In this document: positions 1 through 7,100 of the stretch, one piece after another
How positions within the stretch are numbered: the stretch's first letter is position 1
How the letters are laid out: every line of letters begins with the position of its first letter
DNA from: Clostridia bacterium
Lineage (GTDB): Bacteria > Bacillota > Clostridia > Oscillospirales > CAG-272
Length of the DNA: 8,432 nt
Assembly (NCBI GenBank): GCA_017407375.1
Contig: JAFQWT010000215.1
Coordinates: 1-8,432 of the forward strand
Direction of reading: 5' to 3'
Translations under genes and position numbers: made by a program
The notes under the pieces: model-generated
Database searches by the model: none
What the model saw: the letters and a program-made list of their open reading frames with translations, nothing else
Told to the model about the DNA's origin: nothing

Positions 1-16
1 ACCGTCAGGAGGAGCC

Positions 17-730
17 ATGCCGAAAACCGAACTTCCGCGCCCCGCCGCCCTTCCCGCGGAGGCGCTTTCCTGCCACCGCCTTCTCGACACCTCGCATACG
101 CTGGCCGCCCCGCTTTTGGAGGCCGCCACCTATCCCTTTGAGATCCTTCCCGCCCTCTCCGAGTTCATCCTCTCGCTCCTGCCCCTTCTCCCCGCCTCGG
201 AATACGCCGAGCGGGGGGAGGGGGTCCTCGTCTCGCGCTCGGCCCGCGTCTCGCCCCTCGCCACGCTGGAGGGGCCGTGCATCGTGGGTGCCGGCTGTGA
301 GCTGCGCCCGGGGGCCTACCTGCGCGGTGCGGTCCTCTTGGGCGAGGGGGTGGTCATCGGCAATTCGAGCGAGGTGAAAAACGCCGTCCTCCTTGACGGT
401 GCCGCCGCCCCGCACTACAACTACGTCGGTGACTCCCTGCTCGGCTACCGCGCCCACCTCGGCGCGGGGGCCGTGCTTTCCAACCTCCGTGCCGACCGCG
501 CCCCCGTCACCGTCCGCCACGCCGGCGCCCGCCTCGCCACCGGTCTCCGTAAGTTTGGTGCCGTGGTCGGGGACTATGCCGAGGTCGGCTGTAACGCCGT
601 GCTTTGCCCCGGCACCGTCCTTGGCCGCCGCGCGACCGTCTATCCCACCGCCCTCGTCCGCGGCACGGTACCCGAGGACGGCATCGTTAAGCGGGACGGT
701 ACCGTCACCCTGCGGAGGGCCGCCCTGTGA
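17..730 (+). CDS. GlmU-C-like left-handed beta-helix acyltransferase, lacking the pyrophosphorylase domain
   Basis: Likely transfers an acyl (probably acetyl) group to a sugar phosphate such as glucosamine-1-phosphate in the cytoplasm. Residues about 68-220 show the imperfect hexapeptide pattern (small hydrophobic residue, then G or A, at six-residue steps) of a left-handed beta-helix. Residues 119-139 (EVKNAVLLDG, then APHYNYVGD) align by eye with the GlmU acetyltransferase active-site loop: Lys121, His133 (candidate catalytic base), Tyr136 and Asp139. GAGAVLSN at 149-156 matches the GAGTITCN segment of GlmU. The N-terminal nucleotidyltransferase fold of full GlmU (about 230 residues) is absent; the first 65 residues are a short Pro/Leu-rich helical lead. 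The ATG follows AGGAGGAG at 7-14. The gene ends inside the glmM start codon (GTGA overlap), implying translational coupling. Similar proteins are often named UDP-N-acetylglucosamine pyrophosphorylase, which the missing domain makes doubtful. The acyl donor and substrate are inferred, not seen. Confidence 0.9.
   Translation: MPKTELPRPAALPAEALSCHRLLDTSHTLAAPLLEAATYPFEILPALSEFILSLLPLLPASEYAERGEGVLVSRSARVSPLATLEGPCIVGAGCELRPGAYLRGAVLLGEGVVIGNSSEVKNAVLLDGAAAPHYNYVGDSLLGYRAHLGAGAVLSNLRADRAPVTVRHAGARLATGLRKFGAVVGDYAEVGCNAVLCPGTVLGRRATVYPTALVRGTVPEDGIVKRDGTVTLRRAAL
714..718 (+). promoter_or_regulatory. Ribosome binding site for glmM, supports the GTG start
   Basis: GGAGG lies inside the end of the upstream gene, eight bases before the GTG at 727. 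It fixes the glmM start, because the protein from this GTG begins directly with the conserved N-terminal FGTDGIRG segment and no better start is nearby. Confidence 0.8.
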
Positions 731-2073
731 GCCGCCTCTTCGGCACCGATGGGATCCGCGGCCGCGTGGGGGAGGGGCTGGACGCCCCCCTCGCCCACGC
801 CGTCGGTCGCGCGCTCGGCACCTTCCTTTCCGAGACGCTCACCCGTCCCCTCGTCCTCATCGGTCACGATACGCGCCTCTCGTGCGATATGCTGACCTCG
901 GCCCTCGCCGCGGGGCTGGCCGCCTCCGGTGCGGACACGGCCCTGCTCGGCGTTTTGCCCACCCCCGCCGTTTCGCGCCTTGTCACGCTCCGGGGGGCCG
1001 CGGCGGGCGTGGTCGTCTCGGCCTCGCACAACCCCGCGGAGTACAACGGCATCAAGATATTTGACAAGGACGGCACCAAGCTCTCCGATGAGGGTGAGGC
1101 ACGGCTGGAGGCCCTCCTTGCCGACCCCGCCGCAACGGTCTCCGCCCCGCCCGCGGCCCTTGGCAGGGTCACGTGGGATGCCACCGCCGCCCCGGAGTAT
1201 ATCGCCGCGCTTGCCGCCACCGTCCCCCACCCGCTCACCCCCCAGGCCCTTGGGGTCGACTGCGCCAACGGCGCCGCCGCCCGCATCGCCCCCCCGCTAT
1301 TTGAGCGCCTGGGCCTTGCCCCCCGCTGGCTTGGCATCCACCCTGACGGCACCAATATCAATAAGGAATGCGGCTCGACCTCGCTCGGGCGCCTTGGCAC
1401 TCTTGTAAGGCGGGAGGGGCTCTCGGTCGGTCTCGCGTTTGACGGCGATGCCGACCGTTGCCTTCTGGTCGATGAGACGGGCGCCACCGTGGATGGCGAC
1501 GCGATCCTTGCCATGCTCGCCCTCGACCGTCGCCGCCGCGGCCTTCCGGGGAGCGGCGCCGTTGTCGGCACGGTGATGTCAAACCTCGGCCTTCGCCGTC
1601 TTCTCGAGGGGGAGGGCGTGGCCTTTCACGCCGCCCCCGTCGGTGACCGCTTTGTCGCTGAGCTCATGCAAAAGACGGGCGCCTCGCTCGGTGGGGAGGC
1701 GTCGGGCCACGTGATCTTGAGAGAACAGGCCGCCACGGGAGACGGGCTCCAGACGGCGCTGGCCGTCCTCTCCCTGATGGAGAGGACAAAACAGCCCCTT
1801 TCGGCCCTGGCGGCGGTCCTCTCGCGCTATCCCTCCGCCACCGTCAACCTCCCCCTTGCCCCCACGGCCGCCGCGGCGGTGGCCGCGGGGGCCCTTGCCC
1901 CCCTGACGGAGGCACTCACCGCGCGCCTCGGGAGCCGCGGGCGCCTTGTCCTGCGCCCCTCGGGCACCGAGCCGCTTTTGCGCATCACCGTGGAGGCCGA
2001 CACCCGCCCCCTGGTCGACGAGGTGCTGGAGCTTGCGGCAAAGGAAGCCACACGGGTGCTGGAAACCCTTTGA
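727..2073 (+). CDS. glmM: Phosphoglucosamine mutase GlmM
   Basis: Converts glucosamine-6-phosphate to glucosamine-1-phosphate in the cytoplasm (EC 5.4.2.10), the step before acetylation and uridylylation to UDP-GlcNAc for peptidoglycan. All hallmark segments of the alpha-D-phosphohexomutase family are present in order. FGTDGIRG is at residues 5-12. The catalytic phosphoserine loop SASHNP is at 98-103 with Ser100. The magnesium loop DGDADR is at 239-244 with Asp239, Asp241 and Asp243. The sugar-specificity loop GGEASGH is at 322-328, and the phosphate-binding loop RPSGTEPLLRI is at 410-420. The length of 448 residues is normal for GlmM, and the GEASGH loop favours GlmM over phosphomannomutase. 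It starts with GTG and overlaps the upstream acyltransferase gene by four bases, so the two are probably one operon. No clear intrinsic terminator follows before the uxaC promoter. The coding sequence is very C-rich, visibly more so than the large gene at 4142. Confidence 0.98.
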   Translation: MSRLFGTDGIRGRVGEGLDAPLAHAVGRALGTFLSETLTRPLVLIGHDTRLSCDMLTSALAAGLAASGADTALLGVLPTPAVSRLVTLRGAAAGVVVSASHNPAEYNGIKIFDKDGTKLSDEGEARLEALLADPAATVSAPPAALGRVTWDATAAPEYIAALAATVPHPLTPQALGVDCANGAAARIAPPLFERLGLAPRWLGIHPDGTNINKECGSTSLGRLGTLVRREGLSVGLAFDGDADRCLLVDETGATVDGDAILAMLALDRRRRGLPGSGAVVGTVMSNLGLRRLLEGEGVAFHAAPVGDRFVAELMQKTGASLGGEASGHVILREQAATGDGLQTALAVLSLMERTKQPLSALAAVLSRYPSATVNLPLAPTAAAAVAAGALAPLTEALTARLGSRGRLVLRPSGTEPLLRITVEADTRPLVDEVLELAAKEATRVLETL

Positions 2074-2165
2074 AATGTAAAAATAACATTACAACACAAG
2101 GTGTAAGATCCACCGTCGGACGGCCGCCAATTCGGGTGAAAGTTTGCTTTTTTTCAAAATACCAA

Positions 2166-2194
2166 TTGACGGGAAAAGAAAAAGATGCTATACT
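2166..2194 (+). promoter_or_regulatory. Sigma-A type promoter of uxaC
   Basis: TTGACG (2166-2171) and TATACT (2189-2194) are separated by exactly 17 bases, each one mismatch from the sigma-70/sigma-A consensus. The region between glmM and uxaC is AT-rich compared with the flanking genes. Predicted transcription would start near 2201, giving a leader of about 35 bases. Confidence 0.85.
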
Positions 2195-2208
2195 CTCTTT
2201 AGAAAACA

Positions 2209-2222
2209 TGGCGCAAGCGCCA
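2209..2222 (+). promoter_or_regulatory. Palindrome in the uxaC leader, candidate operator
   Basis: TGGCGCAAGCGCCA is a perfect inverted repeat with six-base arms and a two-base centre. It starts about eight bases after the predicted transcription start and ends just before the Shine-Dalgarno. This is a typical position for a repressor roadblock in a sugar-acid gene. As RNA it would form only a five-pair hairpin with a four-base loop. The binding protein is unknown; no regulator gene is in the window. Confidence 0.5.
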
Positions 2223-2235
2223 CTGGGAGGATGTT

Positions 2236-3603
2236 ATGGCCAAAGGATTTATTACCGACGATTTTATGCTTCGCTCAAAAACCGCGAAGCGCCTCTATCA
2301 CGATTACGCAGAGCACCTGCCGATCATCGACTACCACTGCCACCTGCAGCCGAAGATGATCGCGGACAATTACCAGTTCCGCGATGCTTACGACCTGTTT
2401 CTTGGCGGTGACCACTACAAATGGCGCCAGATGCGCACCAACGGCGTTCCCGAGGAGTACATCACGGGCGCGGCAGACGGGCTTCAAAAATGGAAGAAGT
2501 GGGCGGAGACCCTCCCGCTTCTCATCGGCAACCCCCTCTACCACTGGACCCACCTTGAGCTGCTCCGCTACTTCGGCATCTCGGAGTCCCTGACCGAGGA
2601 GAACTGCGAGGAGGTCTGGAAGATCTGCAACGCCGCTCTGACGAGCGACTCCTTCCGCGCCCAGTCGCTCATCCTGCGCTCGAACGTGGAGACCATCTGC
2701 ACGACCGATGATCCCGCCGATACCCTGGAGCATCACGAGGCGCTTGTCGGCTTTGCGACCAAGGTGCTTCCCACCTTCCGCCCCGATAAGGCGGTCGAGA
2801 TCGGCAAGGAGACCTTCCTTCCCTATATCGAGGCCATCGGCGTCAAGACCTACGATGAGCTGATCGCCTGGCTCCGTGACCGCATCGCCTTCTTCCACGC
2901 CCACGGCTGCCGCCTCTCCGACCACGCCCTGGAGGCCGCTCCCTGCACCGTGGGGGATGCCGCCGCCGTCTTTGAAAAGCGCGTGAACGGTGGCGAGATC
3001 ACCGAGCGTGAGGCCGACATCTTCCGCACCGCGGTCCTCAAGTTCTGCGCCTCGGAGTACGTCCGCCTTGACTGGACGATGCAGCTCCACATCGGCGCTC
3101 TGCGCAACAACAACACCAAGATGTACCGCCTCCTCGGCGCCGACACGGGCTTTGACTCGGTCAACGACCGTGAGATCGCGGCCGACCTTGCGGGCTTTCT
3201 CGACACCCTTGCGGTGGACGACTGCCTGCCGAAGACGATCCTCTACACCCTCAACCCGAAGGACAACTACGTCCTCGGCACGCTGATGGGCTGCTTCCAG
3301 AGCGCCCCGACGGCAGGGAAGATCCAGTTCGGCTCGGGCTGGTGGTTCAACGACCAGCGTGACGGCATGGAGGGCCAGATGCAGGCGCTTGCCAACCTTG
3401 GCAACCTCTCTCGCTTTGTCGGTATGCTGACCGACAGCCGCAGCTTCGTGTCCTACCCCCGCCACGAGTATTTCCGCCGCATCTTCTGCAACCTCATCGG
3501 CACCTGGGTCGATAACGGCGAATACCCCGATGACCGCAAGATGCTGGAGCGCATCGTCCGCGGCGTGTGCTACGAGAACGCCAAGACCTACTTCAAATTC
3601 TGA
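2236..3603 (+). CDS. uxaC: Glucuronate isomerase (uronate isomerase) UxaC
   Basis: Isomerises D-glucuronate to D-fructuronate and D-galacturonate to D-tagaturonate (EC 5.3.1.12), the entry step for hexuronates from pectin, xylan side chains or host glycans. It is cytoplasmic and belongs to the amidohydrolase superfamily. Metal-ligand histidines are in DYHCHL at residues 32-37 (His34, His36). Other recognisable family segments are TTDDP at 156-160, CRLSDHAL at 225-232, QLHIGALRNNN at 283-293, GSGWWFNDQRDGMEGQM at 366-382, GMLTDSRSF at 396-404 and RHEYFRR at 409-415. The length of 455 residues is close to the usual 460-470 and the protein looks complete. The ATG follows GGGAGG at 2225-2230 with five bases between. 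It has its own promoter and terminator, so it appears monocistronic; the rest of the hexuronate pathway (uxaB, uxuA, kdgK and similar) is not in the window. Confidence 0.98.
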   Translation: MAKGFITDDFMLRSKTAKRLYHDYAEHLPIIDYHCHLQPKMIADNYQFRDAYDLFLGGDHYKWRQMRTNGVPEEYITGAADGLQKWKKWAETLPLLIGNPLYHWTHLELLRYFGISESLTEENCEEVWKICNAALTSDSFRAQSLILRSNVETICTTDDPADTLEHHEALVGFATKVLPTFRPDKAVEIGKETFLPYIEAIGVKTYDELIAWLRDRIAFFHAHGCRLSDHALEAAPCTVGDAAAVFEKRVNGGEITEREADIFRTAVLKFCASEYVRLDWTMQLHIGALRNNNTKMYRLLGADTGFDSVNDREIAADLAGFLDTLAVDDCLPKTILYTLNPKDNYVLGTLMGCFQSAPTAGKIQFGSGWWFNDQRDGMEGQMQALANLGNLSRFVGMLTDSRSFVSYPRHEYFRRIFCNLIGTWVDNGEYPDDRKMLERIVRGVCYENAKTYFKF

Positions 3604-3629
3604 GAGTGAAAACTCCCGGCATAAACCGC

Positions 3630-3662
3630 AAAAAGAGGGCCACCCCGATGGCTCTCTTTTTT
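3630..3662 (+). terminator. Intrinsic terminator after uxaC
   Basis: A nine-pair stem (3634-3642 with 3649-3657, one G-U pair) with loop CCCCGA is followed by a run of six T residues. A matching A-run precedes it, so the stem extends through A-T pairs and could also work for transcription from the right. It begins about 27 bases after the uxaC stop. Confidence 0.9.
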
Positions 3663-3664
3663 CT

Positions 3665-3720
3665 TCGCCGTTTCCTCCCGCTCGACGTACGCCTTGTACG
3701 CCACGGGGAGGAAGCGGCGA
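3665..3720. repeat. Long imperfect inverted repeat (hairpin)
   Basis: A fifteen-base left arm (3665-3679) pairs with 3706-3720 with a single G-U position. Inside it, CGTAC (3686-3690) pairs with GTACG (3696-3700) around loop GCCTT. It follows the uxaC terminator and its right arm runs into the first copy of the 31-base repeat. It has no T-run, so it does not look like a second terminator. Function unknown; it may be the end of a small non-coding repeat element. Confidence 0.7.
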
Positions 3721-3801
3721 TTTCTTCTCGGGATCCTCGCGCTCTCCCCACGCCTCTGGCACGGGAGGTACGATTTCTTATCGGGATCCTCGCGCTCTCC
3801 C
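3718..3801. repeat. Two copies of a 31-base direct repeat, 53-base period
   Basis: Copies at 3718-3748 and 3771-3801 differ at one base (C3727 versus A3780). Each contains the segment TCGGGATCCTCGCGCTCTCC. Weaker similarity extends to both sides: a GCACGGGAGG-like segment lies upstream of each and CGCC a few bases downstream, so the real unit is about 50 bases. Reading frames through it are short and lack ribosome sites. It looks like a non-coding intergenic repeat, possibly a dispersed family, but copy number elsewhere cannot be seen. Confidence 0.8.
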
Positions 3802-4010
3802 TGCGCCCTCTCGCCGCCGTGAGCCCCCGCCCCGCGGAAAAGTGAGGGCCCCAAAGCGGGGCTTGCCCATCCCGTTTCATTCTTATTTTCCGCCCGTTTT
3901 TTTCCGCCCCGTCTCCCATTTGTGGAAAACCCACAAAAAAGACCTTGATTTTTGTACCTCCAAAGAGGCGGAAAGTCCTCGGAAATCGGGTGTTTCCGCC
4001 CCCTCGCCTA
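3802..4010. other. Gene-free, repeat-rich stretch upstream of the large gene
   Basis: No supported gene. It contains GCCCCGC (3829-3835) facing GCGGGGC (3856-3862) and a small hairpin TTTGTGG/CCACAAA (3919-3925 with 3931-3937). It also has four copies of TTTCCGCC, at 3887-3894, 3901-3908, reversed at 3967-3974, and 3993-4000. The last two form an eight-base inverted repeat around an 18-base loop, ending ten bases before the -35 box at 4011. That could be an upstream regulatory site or the remnant of a repeat element. Confidence 0.5.
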
Positions 4011-4040
4011 TTGACAAATCATAAAGAAATATGTTAAAAT
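4011..4040 (+). promoter_or_regulatory. Promoter of the large secreted-protein gene, with extended -10
   Basis: A perfect TTGACA (4011-4016) is followed after 18 bases by TAAAAT (4035-4040), preceded by TG at 4032-4033, giving an extended -10. Predicted start is near 4047, leaving a leader of about 95 bases. The -10 box lies within the first copy of the 12-base repeat TTAAAATAAATT. Confidence 0.75.
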
Positions 4041-4113
4041 AAATTACTTAATGGGCGCACTGTGCCCAAATTCCTTCGGTTTTCATTTGCAAAGGCAAAT
4101 TAAAATAAATTTG
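4034..4113 (+). repeat. Leader hairpin string between two 12-base direct repeats
   Basis: TTAAAATAAATT occurs exactly at 4034-4045 and again at 4100-4111. Between them are a seven-pair hairpin with a three-base loop (4052-4058 with 4062-4068, TGGGCGC...), a weak CCTTCGG segment (4073-4079), and a six-pair hairpin ATTTGC/GCAAAT with loop AAAG (4085-4100). A third possible stem, CAAATT/AATTTG (4096-4101 with 4108-4113), overlaps the second and excludes it. The whole lies in the untranslated leader. It does not match a riboswitch I recognise. Confidence 0.6.
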
Positions 4114-4141
4114 TAAACACTTTTCACAAAGGAGAGCCCTT

Positions 4142-7100
4142 ATGAAAAAGCGCATCATTTCCCTGCTTCTTCTCGCGGTGATGATCGTCACGGCGCTGCC
4201 CCTCGCGGTGCTGTCGGTCTCGGCTGAGGAGGAGGAGACCGCAGTCACGGAGGGGGTGTACACCGACCTCTACGTTCAAGCCGGTCTTGTTTCCATGTAC
4301 GATTTCTTCCGCCTCAACAGCTTCTGGGGGGAGACCGTCACGTTGCCCGAGGCGCCCTTCCTCACGGATGCGTTTCTGGCGGTGGAGAACCGTCTTAGCG
4401 CCACCGGCGGTTGGATCATCGTCCGTAGGAACCTTGCCAGCACCAGCAGCTACGATGGGTATGGCGAGAGCTACGCGGAGGCCGATGGCCTTTGGGTCAA
4501 CAAAAAGGTGGGCGAGGGCGGCCAGACCGTCTATGCCACCAAGGCCGAGGCCGAGGCCGTGCTGAACGGTCTCAGCGGAGCGCAAAAGCCCGCGGGCTAC
4601 AACTATTACGTCGCCCCGAACCCCATCCTGGACTCGAAGTACCAGAGCGCCGTGAATACCTATAAGAATCAGGCGACCTCGGTCCTTGGTAAGTTCCGCC
4701 TCATGGGCTCGGAGTTTTCCATCTCCCTGCCGAACGTCTCGGCCCTTGACTATCACGACCAGGACGGCTCGGGTCAGAAGGTCGGCTTCAAGTTCGGCCC
4801 CGGCTATCTGCAGCTCGATTACCACCACGGCCAGTCCTACATGACCTATTCGGCCCCCAGCGCCAAGGACGGCGCTATCATGGTCGAGATGACGATGACC
4901 GATGGAGACGGTGTTTATCCGAAGAACCCCGAGGCCGAGCATGCGAGCTACTTCATCCTCGGTGACGTTTCTCTCGTCAAGCTGCCCGACGGCACCTACA
5001 CGAGCTTCCGCTCCTACAACGGCACGGGCTCCCGTAATTTTGACGACTTCAAGCTGGAGGGGGATGCCTACACGCCCCACCGCTTCACGATGTTCCTGAA
5101 CCGCTCGCAGGACGAGGGGACCGTGACCTCCAAGCTGGTCGTGGATAACGAGGTGAAGGTCCCCGAGGGCACCGTCAAGGATTCGACCCCCACGAACGTG
5201 GCCTCGATTTTCGGCTTCTCGTCGGCGGCCAACCAGCGCCTCTACTCCATCCGCGTGTACAGCCGCCACCTCACCGACACCGAGCGCGCGCAGAACCACC
5301 TGGTGGACCTGCTTAAGTGGTACAGGATCGATCCCTTGGTGCTTGCAAAGCTTGACGATGAGGTCAAGGCCTCCATCGCGGCCGAGTTTGCCGCTTACAG
5401 CATCGGTGGTAGTGATGCCGCTGTCCGTGACGAGATCGCGGCGAAGTACAAGGCCATCATCAACGAGGTCGTCTACGGTGAGCTCCTCGTTGGGGATGAC
5501 AGCGCCGCCTGCGCCGCCTTCCATGACGTGGCGATGGACCTCTCGCTCGACATCTCGGGCATCCTCGTTCTGAATAACGAGCTCCGCGCCAAGGTCTATG
5601 AGGTCGTCAACGCTCTCCCCACCGCGCAGAAGACCAACCGTGCCATGGTGCAGGGCGCCGTCGATAACACCATCGCGGCGATCCTCAAGGCCCAGTACGG
5701 TCCCTACCTGCCGCAAGAGACCATCAGCTACAAGGACATCTACGTCAAGCAGGATCAGCTTGTGACCTGGGTCGACCTCTTCGCGGCAAGGCCCGAGGAC
5801 GGCAACCTGTATATGGATTACTCCTATCCCGAGGAGACCTACAACCTCCGCCACTGGAAGGAGGGCACCTCCTCGACCTGGAACCCCGCCAAATTGCGCG
5901 TGAAGCAGGTCTCGGGTGAGCAGCACTTCCGCGATACCTACGTCTTCCGCGATTCCGACGATCAGAATTTCTCCTTTGGTGATATTCCCGATGCCAACTG
6001 GGGCCACACCAACATCCGTACGTACGGTGACGGCCGCCTCATCTGCGGTAAGAACAACGTTCTGAAGCTTCATACGCCCAACAGCGCGGGCTCCCTGACC
6101 TACGAGTTCGTTATGGCGCTGCAGGGAACCGGCTCGCCGAACTTCCAGCTGGATGCCTTCCGTCTTTACACCTCGGCCAACGCCAAGCAGGTCAAGGTCT
6201 CCTCGATCAGCTATTACGGCTACGGCGGTGACGTCTCGCAGAAGGAGGGCGCTCTTCTGAGCGCTTCTCCCGCCAATAGCTACGTGCCGTACACCAACTC
6301 CTTCAACCTGGCCATCACGATCGACAGAACCGTTGGTAACGATGCGGGTCACTATTACATTAAGGAATACAGGACCGATGCCTCCGGCAACGTGCTTTAC
6401 TCCTTCCCCCGTACCGAGGCCACAAAGACCGTCCGCACCTCGGGCAACGATTACATCTCCCGTGAGGAGATCGACGGTGCGTGGTATTACACCGCGACCT
6501 CCAAGGAGTACGGTAAGGTCGTCGTCTTCACCGAGAATGAGAACGGCAAGCCCGAGTACATCACGGTCACCGAGGAGGGCGTCCAGTACCTCGCCTTCTA
6601 CGCCGTAGTGGACGGTGCCGTCGATGAGACGCCCATCATCTACGAGACCTCGGCGGGTGTCCGTGAGGCCTACACCGGTAACGGCACCGTGGCCACCACC
6701 GTGAAGGGGCCCTACCTTGTCAACCCCCCGAGAGAGGTGGAAAAGGGCACCGAGGGTGCCAGCCCCAAGATCTCCTACGCGGGCATGCAGACCATCGGCG
6801 TTCACATCAACGGCTCGCGAGTCGCTGAGGTCGCGGGTATCCCCTACACCGCGGGTGACATCGGCTGGGTCGGTAACGGCTCGGATCCCACCTTCTTTGC
6901 TGTCCGTGCCTACGCCTGCGTTCTGACGCAGGAGGATCTCGACCAGAACCACTTCGCTGACCTTGCGGGCTATGCCGGCTTTGATCTTTCCAAGTACATG
7001 CTTCTCTCCGATGCCCAGCGCAAGACCCTCCACGCGGCCTTTGCCGCCTATGAGGTGGGTGGCAACCGCGCCGCCGCCATTGAGGCGTACGAGGAGCAGG

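Noticed and set aside
695..706. GACGGTACCGTC palindrome near the end of the first gene
   Set aside because: It lies inside coding sequence, encodes ordinary residues of the beta-helix protein and has no associated signal.
2113..2123. CCGTC-G-GACGG inverted repeat between glmM and the uxaC promoter
   Set aside because: Only five-base arms and no T-run, so it is not a convincing terminator or operator; expected by chance in GC-rich DNA.
2070..2411. Plus-strand frame across the glmM-uxaC gap
   Set aside because: It spans the uxaC promoter and leader and then overlaps uxaC in another frame; no ribosome site and no recognisable domain.
2275..3762. Minus-strand open frame of 495 codons opposite uxaC
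   Set aside because: Same compositional cause. It runs through the uxaC terminator and the intergenic repeat, and has no ribosome site or family match.
3649..3845. Possible small plus-strand protein starting MALFFLRRF
   Set aside because: The start lies in the terminator stem without a Shine-Dalgarno, and the frame translates the hairpin and direct repeats.
3919..3937. TTTGTGG/CCACAAA hairpin as a terminator
   Set aside because: The stem is weak and is followed by A residues on the plus strand. On the minus strand the T-run precedes rather than follows the stem.
4047..4141. Riboswitch in the leader of the large gene
   Set aside because: No known riboswitch core is recognisable; the leader is explained by short hairpins and a direct repeat.
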